NCBI RefSeq assembly: GCF_001676155.1 | Contig: NZ_LZEW01000023.1 | Location: 1-64,000 of the forward strand | Reading direction: 5' to 3' | From: Morganella psychrotolerans | GTDB taxonomy: Bacteria; Pseudomonadota; Gammaproteobacteria; Enterobacterales; Enterobacteriaceae | DNA length: 64,000 nucleotides | Shown here: positions 39,497 through 50,146 of the stretch, in pieces | Layout: each line of letters opens with the position of its first letter | Position numbering within the stretch: the stretch's first letter is position 1 | Position numbers and translations under genes: made by a program | The notes under the pieces: model-generated | The model's input: the letters and a program-made list of their open reading frames with translations, nothing else | Database searches by the model: none | Told to the model about the DNA's origin: nothing

Positions 39497-40379
39497 ATGG
39501 TGATGAAATATAAATTAGGTCTGTTAATTCCACCACGAATTTCCCTTACTTTTTTTATGGGATTAATACTCTCTTTATTAAGTAATTACGCTTATGCTGA
39601 TTGTGCTGTTTATCCTGCTGAAGCCAGACGCAGTAATTTAATTATTCTCGGTGCCGGAATAATTAACGGGCCGGTAAAATCCATCACGACAACGACCAAC
39701 TCACCCGATAAAAAAAAATAATATTATTATCCGTGGTCAATATGATTTGAGCCCCTGTGGTGATCTTGATTATTTTTTATTTGAAATAACAGAGGGCTAT
39801 TCCGGGCTACAGAACAGGATGCGCTCTGAAGGGCATCATAATGACTGGGGTTATCAGTTATTATTTACCTCTGAGCTTATTAAGCCCGGAGATAAAAACG
39901 TCACGCTCGTCAATGCAAACAGCCGTCTTTTATATAATCAGCAAAAACAGATAACACAGGCAATAGCCAAAAGTGACAATGGTGAAAACACGCCGGTATC
40001 ACAACAGAGTACCGAATTTTTTTACGAAAACGGTCTGGTAACACGAGCCGTGACACAAAGTGACACACCGGATGAAAAAGGCGAAATTCTGTATGACTGG
40101 AACGACGATCACCAGATAAATGCCATCATCTCTCAGACCGACGGGTTACCTCAACTCAATTATGAGTTTACGTATAATGACAACAGACAGGTTATCGGAC
40201 AGACCCAGACACAACACTCGCCGCTGGGTCTGGTGAAATCAATCTATCTCTGTCAGCAACTTGATGCATACGGAAACTGTGAAAAAGCACTCTGGCAAAG
40301 CGTCTCGGAAGGCAACAAAGCGAATAATCTGATCGTTATTAATACGGCAATAGTGACATCTGTCTACACCTACTACTGA
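39497..40379 (+). pseudogene. Secreted protein of unknown function, split by a frameshift in an A run
   Basis: Two abutting frames together look like one 293-aa gene. The first (39497-39721) gives a signal peptide (FFMGLILSLLSNYAYA) and ends at TAA just after nine A (39710-39718). With eight A the frame reads on as NNIIIRGQYDLSPCGDLDYFLF directly into the second frame (from 39747 to 40379). The second half resembles YD/RHS-like strands (EFFYENGLVTRAV; EILYDWNDDHQINAI; YEFTYNDNRQVIGQ), which suggests a beta-rich extracytoplasmic protein; that is weak inference. Family not recognised. A bidirectional terminator follows. Sequencing error, slippage or decay cannot be distinguished here. Confidence 0.65.
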
Positions 40380-40425
40380 TAAGGGCTATCTTACCCAGTG
40401 AACTGATGCCCTGTGAACTGATCGT

Positions 40426-40449
40426 AAAAAGGCGCCGGAGCGCCTTTTT
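40426..40449. terminator. Bidirectional terminator between the secreted protein and nqrM
   Basis: Perfect 10-bp stem AAAAAGGCGC / GCGCCTTTTT with a CGGA loop. It ends the nqr-apbE-nqrM operon on the minus strand and the plus-strand gene. Confidence 0.92.
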
Positions 40450-40477
40450 ATACTGACATATATGACTAACCCGACAA

Positions 40478-40705
40478 TCACACAATCCGGTTTTTATTCA
40501 GTTTTTCTTCCCGGGCAGCCTCACGCGCCATCCGTTTTTTACGGGCATCACAGGGCTCGGGACAATCACAGACCTTCTCGACACCAATGTTACTCAACCC
40601 ACCGCAACTGCCCTGAATACTTTTACGTTTAATGATATAGCCAAGAGACATACCCAAAAACGCAAGCAGGAACAGAATAAAGGTTGCGACAAAGACTTTG
40701 ATCAT
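40478..40705 (-). CDS. nqrM: Na+-NQR maturation factor NqrM
   Basis: 75-aa single-span membrane protein (FVATFILFLLAFLGMSLGYI) with a cysteine-rich segment GSCGGLSNIG then VCDCPEPCD. This is the NqrM (former DUF539) family, required with ApbE for assembly of active Na+-NQR, probably by supplying iron to the NqrD/NqrE site. It lies 14 bp after apbE at the end of the operon. Confidence 0.9.
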   Translation of the reverse strand: MIKVFVATFILFLLAFLGMSLGYIIKRKSIQGSCGGLSNIGVEKVCDCPEPCDARKKRMAREAAREEKLNKNRIV

Positions 40706-40719
40706 ATCGACCCCTCCTC

Positions 40720-41760
40720 TTAATTTTTTCTGAGATACGGCTTAAATGTTTCGCTGTAGCGCTCTTCAAAACCGTTTTCCGTTTTAACAATCATAAAAAC
40801 AGGAATATGTTGTTCATTTGCCACCGCCAGACCGCGCTCTGGTCCCAGGACATTCAATCCGGTAGAAAAGCCGTCTGCACTCATGCAGTTATCAGCAATA
40901 ACCGTAATCGATACCAGATTATGATTAATCGGTCGTGCGGTTTTCGGATCGATAGTATGAGAATAGCGGATATTATTTTCTTCAAAATAATTCCGGTAAT
41001 CACCTGATGTTGCAACCGACGCATTACCCGGCTCAATAATTTCCTGTGCGGACTGACTCAGCCCCTGTGCAGAAGGTTTCTCAATCGCAATGCGCCATGG
41101 TTTGCCTTTGCCGTTAATACCCTGTGTCCGGACTTCACCGCCCACATCCACCATATAATTATGAATATTCTGTGATTCCAGGTACTCCGCAACCGCATCC
41201 ACACCATACCCTTTTGCAATGGATGAAAGATCCACATACAGCTCAGGCACAGTTTTAATCAGGTTATTGCCCTCAACCCGTAATTTATCAATGCCGGTCC
41301 ACTGACGGCGGGTTTCAATATCCTCATCAGACGGTACATGTGTCAGGCGTCCTTCCGGACCAAATCCCCACAAATTAACCAGCGGTCCGACAGTGACATC
41401 CAAAGCGCCTTGCGTCAGTTTATTGATACGGATTGCTTCACTGACAACTTTTGCCGTCGCGGCAGACACAGGGAACGGGGTATTAATCTCACGGCTGAGA
41501 TTAAAACGACTGAGTTCAGAGTCAGGGCGGTAAGTGGACATCTGGTCGTTCACTTCTTCCAGCACCACATCTATCCCTTTTTGCAGTGATTCAGCCGCCG
41601 CGCTATCCGGCTCCGCCACATATTTTATCGCGTAATAAGTTCCCATTGTTTTGCCGTTCAGGGTAACTTGCTTTGTCTGCTCTTTTTCATCGCCACAGGC
41701 ACTCAGAAATAATACTGCGAGTATTACTGCTGACAGGGAAGCCCATTTAATATTTACCAT
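40720..41760 (-). CDS. apbE: FAD:protein FMN transferase ApbE
   Basis: Periplasmic lipoprotein that attaches FMN covalently to Thr of NqrB and NqrC. Signal with lipobox LSAC (VLFLSACGDEK). ApbE motifs: MGTYYAIKY, GALDVTVGPLVNLWGFGP, VDLSSIAKGYGVDAVAEYL, MVDVGGEVRTQG and SVATSGDYRNYFEENNIRYSHTIDPKTARP. 346 aa from ATG 41760 (an upstream TTG at 41766 is unlikely). 73 bp after nqrF. Confidence 0.95.
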   Translation of the reverse strand: MVNIKWASLSAVILAVLFLSACGDEKEQTKQVTLNGKTMGTYYAIKYVAEPDSAAAESLQKGIDVVLEEVNDQMSTYRPDSELSRFNLSREINTPFPVSAATAKVVSEAIRINKLTQGALDVTVGPLVNLWGFGPEGRLTHVPSDEDIETRRQWTGIDKLRVEGNNLIKTVPELYVDLSSIAKGYGVDAVAEYLESQNIHNYMVDVGGEVRTQGINGKGKPWRIAIEKPSAQGLSQSAQEIIEPGNASVATSGDYRNYFEENNIRYSHTIDPKTARPINHNLVSITVIADNCMSADGFSTGLNVLGPERGLAVANEQHIPVFMIVKTENGFEERYSETFKPYLRKN

Positions 41761-41833
41761 ATACAATCCAGTCTGATTTCAGATCATATGCGCCCACATT
41801 TGTGGGCGCAGTCTATTACTTACATGACGGGGA

Positions 41834-43060
41834 TCAGCCGCCAAAGTCATCCAACATGATGTTTGCGTCTTCCACACCAAGATCTTTGAGCATCTTGATC
41901 ACGGCCGCATTCATCATTGGCGGTCCGCACATGTAAAACTCACAATCTTCCGGAGCCGGATGGTTTTTCAGGTAATGCTCATACAGAACATTATGAATAA
42001 ACCCTGTGTATCCATCCCAGTTATCTTCCGGTAGCGCATCAGACAACGCGACATTCCAGGTGAAGTTTTCATTCTCAGCCTGGAGCTGGTCAAAATCCTC
42101 TTCATAGAACATTTCACGTTTCGACCGCGCACCATACCAGAACGACATTTTACGTTTGGAGTGCAGACGTTTAAGCTGATCAAAGATATGAGAACGCATT
42201 GGTGCCATACCCGCACCGCCGCCGATAAAGATCATTTCCGCATCAGTTTCTTTTGCGAAGAACTCCCCGAATGGCCCGGAAATAGTTACTTTATCACCCG
42301 CTTTCAACGACCAGATGTAAGAAGACATAATGCCCGGAGGCGCATCCGGCATACGCGGAGGCGGTGTCGCAATACGCACGTTCAGCAGAATGATACCGTG
42401 CTCTTCCGGATAGTTTGCCATCGAATAAGCACGGACAGTCTGTTCTTTCACATCAGACACATAGCGGAATAAATTAAACTGATCCCAGTCCCCGCGATAC
42501 TCATCCGGCACATCAAATTCATCATAGCGAACCACATGCGGCGGGCATTCAATCTGAATAAAGCCCCCGGCGCGGAACGGAACAACTTCACCGTCAGGAA
42601 TTTTCAGCTTCAGTTCTTTAATGAAAGTCGCTTTGTTATCATTGGAGATAACCTCACACTCCCATTTTTTCACCCCGAAAATTTCTTCCGGCAGTTCGAT
42701 TTTCAGATCCTGTTTCACATTGACCTGGCACGCGAGGCGGCAACCTTCACGAGCTTCACGCTTATTAATGTGAGACATTTCGGTCGGCAGAATATCACCA
42801 CCGCCCTCTTTGATCGTAACGCGGCACTGACCACATGTACCGCCGCCACCACAGGCCGATGACACAAAAATGCCCTGATTCGACAGCATATTCAGTAATT
42901 TATCACCGGCAGGTGCTTCAAAGCTTTTCTCTGCATCGCCGTTAATTTCAACTTTAATGTCCCCTGTGTTCACCAGCTTTGACTTTGCGAACAAAATCAA
43001 CGCGGTCAGCGCCAGAACAATCAGGGTAAACATTGCTACGCCTAAAATAATGATATCCAT
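41834..43060 (-). CDS. nqrF: Na+-NQR subunit F (NADH dehydrogenase)
   Basis: Electron-entry subunit. One N-terminal helix, then a 2Fe-2S ferredoxin domain with ligands Cys70, Cys76, Cys79 and Cys111 ([19 protein letters not shown]), an FAD domain ([14 protein letters not shown]) and a NADH domain ([27 protein letters not shown]). 408 aa, full length for the family. 15 bp after nqrE. Confidence 0.98.
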   Translation of the reverse strand: MDIIILGVAMFTLIVLALTALILFAKSKLVNTGDIKVEINGDAEKSFEAPAGDKLLNMLSNQGIFVSSACGGGGTCGQCRVTIKEGGGDILPTEMSHINKREAREGCRLACQVNVKQDLKIELPEEIFGVKKWECEVISNDNKATFIKELKLKIPDGEVVPFRAGGFIQIECPPHVVRYDEFDVPDEYRGDWDQFNLFRYVSDVKEQTVRAYSMANYPEEHGIILLNVRIATPPPRMPDAPPGIMSSYIWSLKAGDKVTISGPFGEFFAKETDAEMIFIGGGAGMAPMRSHIFDQLKRLHSKRKMSFWYGARSKREMFYEEDFDQLQAENENFTWNVALSDALPEDNWDGYTGFIHNVLYEHYLKNHPAPEDCEFYMCGPPMMNAAVIKMLKDLGVEDANIMLDDFGG

Positions 43061-43075
43061 AACTGCGTTTCACCC

Positions 43076-43672
43076 TTATAACTGTACGCCGGAGAAGGAC
43101 ATAAAGCCCAGTGCCATAAGACCTGTGGTCACAAATGTGATCCCCAGCCCTTTCAGACCGCCCGGAACATCAGAGTACTTCATCTTCTCGCGGATGGCGG
43201 CCATCAGCACAATCGCCAGCAACCAGCCGATACCGGAACCAAAGCCGTAAACAATGGACTCAGTGAAGTTGTAATCGCGCTGTGCCATAAAGGAGACACC
43301 ACCGAAAATGGCACAGTTCACTGTGATAAGCGGCAGGAAGATCCCCAGCGCGTTATACAGCGACGGGAAGTAGCGATCTAAAATCATCTCCAGAATCTGT
43401 ACCAGTGCCGCAATCACCCCGATAAACGTGATGAAATTCAGGAAGCTTAAATCCACACCATCCATCAGTGCGCCGTCACGTAACAGCAGGTTGTACACCA
43501 GGTTATTTGCCGGAACAGAGATCCCGAGAACGACGGTAACCGCAACACCCAAGCCAAATGCTGTTTTTACATTTTTGGACACCGCAAGAAAGGTACACAT
43601 CCCGAGAAAGAAGGCCAGCGCCATATTTTCAATGAACACGGCTTTCACAAAGAGACTGATATAATGTTCCAT
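43076..43672 (-). CDS. nqrE: Na+-NQR subunit E
   Basis: Six-helix membrane subunit that, with NqrD, holds an intramembrane iron centre. 198 aa: [33 protein letters not shown] and [15 protein letters not shown] carry the conserved Cys residues. Three bases separate it from nqrD. Confidence 0.97.
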   Translation of the reverse strand: MEHYISLFVKAVFIENMALAFFLGMCTFLAVSKNVKTAFGLGVAVTVVLGISVPANNLVYNLLLRDGALMDGVDLSFLNFITFIGVIAALVQILEMILDRYFPSLYNALGIFLPLITVNCAIFGGVSFMAQRDYNFTESIVYGFGSGIGWLLAIVLMAAIREKMKYSDVPGGLKGLGITFVTTGLMALGFMSFSGVQL

Positions 43673-43675
43673 ATC

Positions 43676-44305
43676 TTAATCCTCCTCGATTTGTGAAGGT
43701 TTCAGTGTGCGTAATCCCCAGATAAGCATACCGATAATGAAAAACGCACTCGGTGCCAGCAGGAATAATCCGTTAGGCAGATACCAGCCGCCGTTCTGAA
43801 TCGTTTCCAGCACTGTTACTCCAAAGAGTTTACCGGACCCCACCAGCTCGCGGACAAAGCCCACCAGCAGCAGGATCACACCGTAGCCCAAACCGTTACC
43901 GATACCATCCATAAAGCTTTCAATCGGCGGTGATTTCATTGCGTACGCTTCCGCACGCCCCATCACAATGCAGTTTGTAATGATAAGACCGACGAATACA
44001 GAGAGCTGTTTGGAGATCCCGTAGGCATACGCCCGCAGGATCTGGTCAACAAGGATAACCAGCGAGGCAATAATTGCCATCTGCACAATTATCCGCACAC
44101 TGCCCGGAATAAAGTTACGGATCATAGAGATAAACATACTGGAGAATGCCGTTACCAGCGTCACCGCAATGGTCATTACCAGCGCCGTTTCCAGTTTTGT
44201 GGTTACCGCCAGCGCCGAACAAACCCCTAAGATCTGCAAGGCTATCGGGTTGTTATCAAATAACGGTCCGAGAAGAACGCGTTTAATTTCTTTACTGTCA
44301 GCCAT
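43676..44305 (-). CDS. nqrD: Na+-NQR subunit D
   Basis: Homologue of NqrE with inverted topology; 209 aa. [23 protein letters not shown] and [18 protein letters not shown] contain the conserved Cys residues. Its start overlaps the nqrC stop by eight bases. Confidence 0.97.
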   Translation of the reverse strand: MADSKEIKRVLLGPLFDNNPIALQILGVCSALAVTTKLETALVMTIAVTLVTAFSSMFISMIRNFIPGSVRIIVQMAIIASLVILVDQILRAYAYGISKQLSVFVGLIITNCIVMGRAEAYAMKSPPIESFMDGIGNGLGYGVILLLVGFVRELVGSGKLFGVTVLETIQNGGWYLPNGLFLLAPSAFFIIGMLIWGLRTLKPSQIEED

Positions 44306-45092
44306 GATTTAACGCTCCTTCGCGTACTGTTTTCAGGAACGGGCCAAAACCGTTATCACCCAGCCAGAAGTCAAACATGTGCTGGATACCGTTTGAGGTC
44401 AGTGTCGCGCCGGATAAGCCATCAATCCCGTACGGGCTGTCAGTGGAGCCACTGCGGACAATTTTAATCGCCGGCAACCCTTTCTCATTAAACAGTTTTT
44501 TACCAATCCATTGTTTACGCCACTGCAGATTATCCACCTCACCGCCCAGCCCCGGTGTTTCACCGTGCTGATAGTAAGAGATCCCCTCAGAGGTAATCCC
44601 ATCCACGTCAATCGCGATAAAGGCATACATCACAGACCACAGACCGGAGCCATATACCGGCAAAACAATTTTGCTGGTTTCGCCTTTGTCGTTCTGCACC
44701 AGGTAAATCTCCGCGCTGATCGCCCGGCGGCGGATTTTCGCCAAATCTTCTTCCGGTGATAATGCGATACTGGTTTCGTCGCTGCGCAACTCGTCATTAA
44801 GATCGTATTTACCACGGCTGTCAGTCATCTGACCGGTTTTTAAATCCACCAATTTAACTTTGATGAATTTTTTGTAGACAGCATCAATTTCATCTGCCGG
44901 CATTGACGGCGTAAGTAACCCGGCGACATCCAGGATATTGCGCTGTTTATCCAGCATAATCTGTGTCTGTTGTGTGGATTTCAGACCCACGGCAGAACCC
45001 GCCACGATGACTGAACACACAAGGCAAAGGACGAAGACAACGATAAACGTTCTTGCGACACTGTCCTTGTTTTTCGTTTTTTCATTAGCCAC
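44298..45092 (-). CDS. nqrC: Na+-NQR subunit C
   Basis: Periplasm-facing subunit with one N-terminal helix ([22 protein letters not shown]) and covalently bound FMN on the Thr of [11 protein letters not shown] (about residue 230). 264 aa from GTG 45092, which overlaps the nqrB stop (GTGGCTAA) and follows GGAG by eight bases; the longer frame to 45137 lies inside nqrB. Confidence 0.95.
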   Translation of the reverse strand: MANEKTKNKDSVARTFIVVFVLCLVCSVIVAGSAVGLKSTQQTQIMLDKQRNILDVAGLLTPSMPADEIDAVYKKFIKVKLVDLKTGQMTDSRGKYDLNDELRSDETSIALSPEEDLAKIRRRAISAEIYLVQNDKGETSKIVLPVYGSGLWSVMYAFIAIDVDGITSEGISYYQHGETPGLGGEVDNLQWRKQWIGKKLFNEKGLPAIKIVRSGSTDSPYGIDGLSGATLTSNGIQHMFDFWLGDNGFGPFLKTVREGALNHG

Positions 45093-46323
45093 GCGCTTTT
45101 CTCCGCTTAATATTTGCCTGAACAACCAGATAATCAAATAACGGCGCGAATAAGTTAGCGAACAGAATTGCCAACATCATACCTTCCGGATAAGCCGGAT
45201 TTGCCACCCTGATCAGGACACACATCACCCCGATAAGTATCCCGTAAGCCCATTTGCCTTTATCAGTAAATGAAGCTGAGACCGGGTCCGTTGCCATAAA
45301 GATCATCCCGAACGCAAAGCCCCCCAGCACCAGATGCCAGTACCACGGCATCGCAAACAGCGGGTTGGTGTCCGAGCCAATCAGGTTGAATATCAGCGAC
45401 ATCACAATCATCCCGGCCATCACACCCGCCACAATGCGCAGCGAGGCAATACGGGCAAACAGAATGACGGCACCGCCGATAAGGATCATCAGCGTTGACA
45501 CTTCACCAATCGAGCCGGGAATGTTACCGATGAAAGCATCCATCCACGAAATAGGTTGATTGGTCAGCGTATTAACCAGATGTGTATTACCACCAACCGC
45601 CCACTGTGACAGCGGGGTCGCGCCAGAGAAACCATCCGCCGCAGTCCAGACGGTATCGCCGGAAATCTGAGCCGGATAAGCGAAGAACAGGAAAGCACGT
45701 CCGGCAAGTGCCGGGTTCAGGAAATTGCGTCCGGTTCCCCCGAAAATTTCTTTCGCAACCACCACACCAAACGAAACCGCCAGTGCTGCCTGCCATAACG
45801 GCAGCGTCGGCGGCACAATTAATGCCAGCAGAATGGAGGTAATAAAGAAGCCTTCATTGATTTCATGGCCGCGGATCAGGGCAAACAGAACTTCCCAGAA
45901 GCCACCCACCGCAAAAATTACTGCATAAACCGGCAGGAAATAGACGGCACCGAACAGCATTTTGCTGCCCCAGCCCGCATCAGACGTAAAGGAAACGCCG
46001 ACAAGTTCCGCCAGGCGATAATGCCAGTCTCCCGCGATCACCTGCTGAAGTTCCGCACCGCTGTACATATCCAGCAGCACCGGAATAGCCTGGTTACCTA
46101 CGTTGTACATTCCCCAGAACATGGCCGGGAAAACGGAGAGCCAGACCAGAATCATCAGGCGTTTGAGGTCAATGGTGTCGCGTACGTGTGAGCGCCCGCG
46201 GGTCACTGTTCCCGGTGTATAGAAGATGGTCGCGGCAGCTTCATAAAGCACGTACCATCTCTGTAATTTGCCGCCCGGTTCAAAATGCGGCTCAATTTTC
46301 TCTAAAAAATTTTTCAGACCCAT
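45085..46323 (-). CDS. nqrB: Na+-NQR subunit B
   Basis: Main sodium-translocating membrane subunit with about ten helices, riboflavin, and covalent FMN on Thr236 of [11 protein letters not shown]. 412 aa. [24 protein letters not shown] is a strongly conserved segment. Two bases after nqrA. Confidence 0.97.
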   Translation of the reverse strand: MGLKNFLEKIEPHFEPGGKLQRWYVLYEAAATIFYTPGTVTRGRSHVRDTIDLKRLMILVWLSVFPAMFWGMYNVGNQAIPVLLDMYSGAELQQVIAGDWHYRLAELVGVSFTSDAGWGSKMLFGAVYFLPVYAVIFAVGGFWEVLFALIRGHEINEGFFITSILLALIVPPTLPLWQAALAVSFGVVVAKEIFGGTGRNFLNPALAGRAFLFFAYPAQISGDTVWTAADGFSGATPLSQWAVGGNTHLVNTLTNQPISWMDAFIGNIPGSIGEVSTLMILIGGAVILFARIASLRIVAGVMAGMIVMSLIFNLIGSDTNPLFAMPWYWHLVLGGFAFGMIFMATDPVSASFTDKGKWAYGILIGVMCVLIRVANPAYPEGMMLAILFANLFAPLFDYLVVQANIKRRKARG

Positions 46324-46325
46324 AA

Positions 46326-47669
46326 TTACCCTTCCTGCTCGATCCTGGTCAGTACGTCACGCAGCACCGGGCCGTACTCATATTTACTCTGGCAGACGTA
46401 AGTACACAGCCCCAGATCTTCCTCATCCAGTTCCAGCGCACCCAGTGCCTGCGAACTGTCAGTATCTCCCGCCAGCAGGTCACGCAGGAAATGCGTCGCC
46501 ATAATGTCGAGCGGCATAACACGTTCATAGCTGCCGATTGGCACCATAGAACGCTCACCGCCATGCATTGCTGTGGTGAATGAGAACAGTTTCTTCTTAA
46601 AGAAATGCCCCAGTGTGGTGCGGGTGACGGTATATTTATCCGCACCCGGCATAATCCAGCCAAACAGCTCTTTTTCCCGGCCTTCCGCCAGAACTGATAC
46701 CTGATTGACAAAACGGCCCAGATAATGATGAGCATCATCACTGGTAACACCCCACAGGACGGAGCCTGAAATAATCCGGTTTTCACCGGCTTTCAGCTGC
46801 CCATCAGTCAGTTCATTCAGGTCAGCACCGAGACGGGTTCTCAGCAGACGTGGATTTTCCACCTGCGGACCACCGAGTGCCACAATACGGTCGGTATATA
46901 AAACCCCGGTCGTGAAGAGTTTCCCGATAGCGATAACGTCCTGATAATTAAGCGACCAGACGACTTTTTTCGCACTGACCGGCTCCAGGAAATGGATATG
47001 CGTACCGGCAAGCCCCGCCGGATGCGGACCGGTAAACTGTGTGTAACTCAGTTGGTTATTATCCGTAACCTTGCTGAAATCAGCACCGGCGTAACAGATA
47101 TGAACTTTGCCTTCCGTCAGACGGCTCAGAACCTGTAGCCCGTCATCAAACGCGGCGTGTTCCTGACGGATAATCACCAGCGGATCAGCCGCCAGCGGGT
47201 TGGTATCCATTGCGGTTACAAAAATAGCCGCCGGAACCGAGCCAATTGCCGGACTGCGGCTGAACGGGCGGGTCCGCAGCGCCGTCCATAACCCGGAGGA
47301 CACTAAATTTTTCTCTGCCTGTTCGCGGGTCAGCGCAGACAGCTCACGGCGATCGTAGCGGTCAAACGTGATTTGTTCGTCTCCCTGCACCTCAATAACA
47401 ACGGATTGCAGTACACGACGCTCACCACGGTTAATGGCTTTTACGTATCCGCTGGCCGGGCTGGTAAAAATGACGCCGGGGTTCTTTTTGTCTTCAAAAA
47501 GTGCCTGTCCTTTTTTAACCTGCCCGCCTTCCTGAACCAGCATAGACGGACGCATCCCTACATATTCCTCACCCAGCAGTGCTACGTGGCGGATCAAAGG
47601 GCCATCTTCTATGACTTGGGCAGGTGAACCTGCTATCGGCAGGTCGAGTCCTTTTTTAATTTTAATCAT
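46326..47669 (-). CDS. nqrA: Na+-NQR subunit A
   Basis: Cytoplasmic peripheral subunit implicated in quinone reduction. 447 aa: [69 protein letters not shown], and C-terminal [18 protein letters not shown]. First gene of the nqrABCDEF-apbE-nqrM operon. I see no good Shine-Dalgarno sequence in front of its ATG (GTGCAAAACTTATG). Confidence 0.97.
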   Translation of the reverse strand: MIKIKKGLDLPIAGSPAQVIEDGPLIRHVALLGEEYVGMRPSMLVQEGGQVKKGQALFEDKKNPGVIFTSPASGYVKAINRGERRVLQSVVIEVQGDEQITFDRYDRRELSALTREQAEKNLVSSGLWTALRTRPFSRSPAIGSVPAAIFVTAMDTNPLAADPLVIIRQEHAAFDDGLQVLSRLTEGKVHICYAGADFSKVTDNNQLSYTQFTGPHPAGLAGTHIHFLEPVSAKKVVWSLNYQDVIAIGKLFTTGVLYTDRIVALGGPQVENPRLLRTRLGADLNELTDGQLKAGENRIISGSVLWGVTSDDAHHYLGRFVNQVSVLAEGREKELFGWIMPGADKYTVTRTTLGHFFKKKLFSFTTAMHGGERSMVPIGSYERVMPLDIMATHFLRDLLAGDTDSSQALGALELDEEDLGLCTYVCQSKYEYGPVLRDVLTRIEQEG

Positions 47670-48072
47670 AAGTTTTGCACAAGTTTTCTGTTAAACCCAC
47701 ATCAAAGCTGCCGGAGCAGACTATGATAACTCAACAATAAAAACAGCTTGGGCCGCACTCGTCACCCCAAGTTATTTTCTCCGATAATTGTCACAATTTT
47801 GCTTAAACCAGATCCCGTTTATTTTACCACTTCACAACACCTCTGTCTGATGAAACGAGTGACCTGGCTCAAGCAAATAAGATTAATGTCGTAAATAAAA
47901 CCCATTAACTCGAAAAAACCGAACTATACAGTCACCTTTAACGATTTGTGGTTATTTTTTAATCATCACTATTCTGATAACAAATGATTTTATTCTGGGA
48001 AGAACCATTCACAAATTACCGACATCATGGCAATCTATTGCTACTTTTTTCACCAACTTATCCGTATCCTGA
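47670..48072. other. Divergent control region between nqrA and dpaA
   Basis: 403 bp with no ORF. It must hold both promoters. The only structure noted is an imperfect hairpin CTTGGG...CCCAAG at about 47747-47772, in the nqr leader. I found no convincing FNR, ArcA or CRP site by eye. Confidence 0.5.
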
Positions 48073-48810
48073 ATGCAGACAATAAGACATATCATTTTCA
48101 TAATGTCCGGCCTTCTGTTTTTCGTTGGTCTGTCATCAGTAACCCGGGCTGAAACCCCGTCATTATGGCTCACACCTCAGGTAAGTGATGTCCGTAATAA
48201 CCCTGTATTTATACAGATATTCAAAGAAGAAAAAGAGCTGGAATTGTATCACCGCGAAAGTAACGGACGTTTCAGATTGGTCAAACGTTATCCTGTTTGT
48301 CAGTTTTCCGGTGGTCTGGGTCCGAAACAGTTAACCGGTGATTTAAAAAGCCCGGAAGGGTTTTATCGTGTAACACCGGCACAATTAAACCCGAACAGTC
48401 GGTTTTATCGAGCTATCAACCTTGGTTTTCCCAATGAATTTGACCAGGCACATGGCTATACCGGTGATTATCTGATGATCCACGGAGACTGCAAATCGGT
48501 AGGTTGCTACGCGATGACAGATGCTTATATAGGGGAGATTTACCGCTATGTGGAAAATGCATTGCAGGGCGGTCAGACAGACCTGAATATTGCGATTTAT
48601 CCGTTCCGGATGAATCAGGAGAATATGAACCGCCACCGGAATTCATCGCATATGGCATTCTGGCAACAATTACAGCCGGCGTATCAATATTTTACCGATA
48701 ATCGGATCCCTGCGATTGTCTCTGTTATCAACGGACGCTATGTTGTGAATGCTCACTCCGCAGCACCCGCCTCAGTCACAGAGACATTACTTACCCGCAG
48801 CTCAGAGTAA
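48073..48810 (+). CDS. dpaA: L,D-transpeptidase-fold peptidoglycan amidase DpaA (YafK family)
   Basis: Homologue of E. coli YafK (DpaA/LdtF), which detaches Braun lipoprotein from peptidoglycan. 245 aa: signal peptide (FIMSGLLFFVGLSSVTRA, cleavage near 26), then a YkuD-type domain with VFIQIFKEEKELELY, LKSPEGFYRV and the catalytic motif MIHGDCKSVGCYAMTD. Same size as E. coli (246). Convergent with yafJ, overlapping its 3' end by nine bases. No clear Shine-Dalgarno upstream. Confidence 0.92.
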   Translation: MQTIRHIIFIMSGLLFFVGLSSVTRAETPSLWLTPQVSDVRNNPVFIQIFKEEKELELYHRESNGRFRLVKRYPVCQFSGGLGPKQLTGDLKSPEGFYRVTPAQLNPNSRFYRAINLGFPNEFDQAHGYTGDYLMIHGDCKSVGCYAMTDAYIGEIYRYVENALQGGQTDLNIAIYPFRMNQENMNRHRNSSHMAFWQQLQPAYQYFTDNRIPAIVSVINGRYVVNAHSAAPASVTETLLTRSSE

Positions 48811-49578
48811 GGAATCAATCCGCTCGCCGTAATGAAAAAGAACCGCTTCACCCCCGTTAATTTTCTGCCATTGTTCATTACCGGTCAGCGGCTGTGTTGC
48901 AATAACCGACACCACATCACCCGGATGCGTGTGCTGTGAAAAATCAATCTCCACATCACTGTCTGTCAGCCGGGCTTTGCCAAATGGCGCCCGGCGGGTG
49001 ATCCAGTGCAGATTAGTTGAACAATACGCCAGAACATAGCGTCCGTCAGACAACAGCATATTAAAGACACCAAACTGACGCAGCTCATCGGCCAGTAACA
49101 TAATGTCGCTAAATACCCCACGCCAATCCTGTGGTGGCTGCGGATACTTTGCCTGCAACCGGCTGAGCAACCAGCAGAAAGCATGCTCACTGTCCGTCTG
49201 CCCCACCGGGCTGTAAAACCCGGTCGGCAGATGCTCATAACCTGTTAATTGTCCGTTATGGGCATAAGTCCAGTTTCGTCCCCATAATTCGCGGGTAAAC
49301 GGATGAGTGTTTTCCAGAGATACAACGCCCCGGTTTGCCTGACGGATATGAGCAATCACCGCTTCTGATTTTATCGGGTATTCCTGGACAAAGCGGGCAA
49401 CGGGAGACTCGCAGCAGGCTTGCGGGTCTTTAAACGTACGGCATCCCATTCCTTCATAGAAAGTTATCCCCCACCCGTCTTTATGAGGTCCCGTCTGACC
49501 ACCGCGCGGAATAAGGCCGCTGAGGCTGAAATAGATATCCGTCGGTACATTCGCGCTCATGCCCAGTAATTCGCACAT
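48802..49578 (-). CDS. yafJ: Class II glutamine amidotransferase-like protein YafJ
   Basis: Ntn-hydrolase domain; substrate unknown. After Met removal Cys2 becomes the N-terminal nucleophile (MCELLGMSANVPTDIYFSLSGL). HIRQANRGVVSLENTHPFTRELWGRNWTYAHNGQL carries the glutamine-site motifs. 258 aa from ATG 49578, which follows GGAGGGAG; the longer frame to 49620 runs into the ERIC-like repeat and would bury the catalytic cysteine. Linked to dpaA and gmhA as in E. coli. Confidence 0.93.
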   Translation of the reverse strand: MCELLGMSANVPTDIYFSLSGLIPRGGQTGPHKDGWGITFYEGMGCRTFKDPQACCESPVARFVQEYPIKSEAVIAHIRQANRGVVSLENTHPFTRELWGRNWTYAHNGQLTGYEHLPTGFYSPVGQTDSEHAFCWLLSRLQAKYPQPPQDWRGVFSDIMLLADELRQFGVFNMLLSDGRYVLAYCSTNLHWITRRAPFGKARLTDSDVEIDFSQHTHPGDVVSVIATQPLTGNEQWQKINGGEAVLFHYGERIDSLL

Positions 49579-49605
49579 AACTCCCTCCACCCTGCCTTCA
49601 CTGTA

Positions 49606-49677
49606 TATACTCTTCTTCATTCAAACAGCTGGTTCGTTGGCTACGCTCTGCCTGCATCCTGAATGACATTGGGTATA
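49606..49677 (+). repeat. ERIC-like repeat, short form
   Basis: 72-bp copy with both ends (TATAC-TTCATTCAAACAGCTGG; GCATCCTGAATGACATTGGGTATA) but lacking the central core. It begins 28 bp upstream of the yafJ ATG and so lies in its promoter or leader. Confidence 0.88.
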
Positions 49678-49993
49678 ATGGCATTTTTATCATCCATCCA
49701 CGAACCTATTTTTACCCGTTATCCGATAGATTAACAATCACATAAACCTCATTTGTTCAGATGATTTGGTTATATATAAATAATTTTGCGCAGCAATATT
49801 TATTTATTCCGAAACAGGGGAACTATCTGCTAAAAATAAATATATTATTTTCATTATTTAAATATCTTAATAATATTAAGATTATTCCAACCCATTATTA
49901 ATTTTAATAATGTATAGTATTAAACATCGGGAGTTAATAATTATTTAGTTTTTAAACGAATTAATTTCCGATTGTTAATATGGATATTTAATA
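49678..49993. other. AT-rich intergenic stretch before the peptide gene
   Basis: About 315 bp, strongly AT-rich, with no ORF. A -10-like TGTATAGTAT at about 49912-49921 could serve the peptide gene downstream; no clear -35 accompanies it. Confidence 0.4.
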
Positions 49994-50120
49994 TATACCC
50001 AACGTCATTCAAGATGCAGGCAGGCGGCAAGCTCCGACTGCCGGGGAGCATAGATAAACTATGTGACCTGGCGGGCAGAGTGCAGCCAACGAATCTGCAG
50101 GTTGAATGAATAAGGGTATA
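49994..50120 (-). repeat. ERIC-like repeat, full-length, in the peptide-gene leader
   Basis: 127 bp from TATACCCAACGTCATTC to GAATGAATAAGGGTATA, core AGCATAGATAAACTATGTG. It ends 26 bp upstream of the ATG of the double-glycine peptide gene. Confidence 0.92.
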
Positions 50121-50146
50121 ATCATTTAAAAGAACAAGGAAATAAC

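Noticed and set aside
47747-47772. CTTGGG/CCCAAG hairpin as a riboswitch in the nqr leader
   Set aside because: The stem is only six pairs with a long loop and no conserved aptamer core recognised.
47670-48072. FNR or ArcA site controlling nqr
   Set aside because: No TTGAT-N4-ATCAA or convincing ArcA pattern found by eye.
49579-49620. 14-aa N-terminal extension of yafJ
   Set aside because: It derives partly from the ERIC-like repeat and would prevent exposure of the catalytic N-terminal cysteine.
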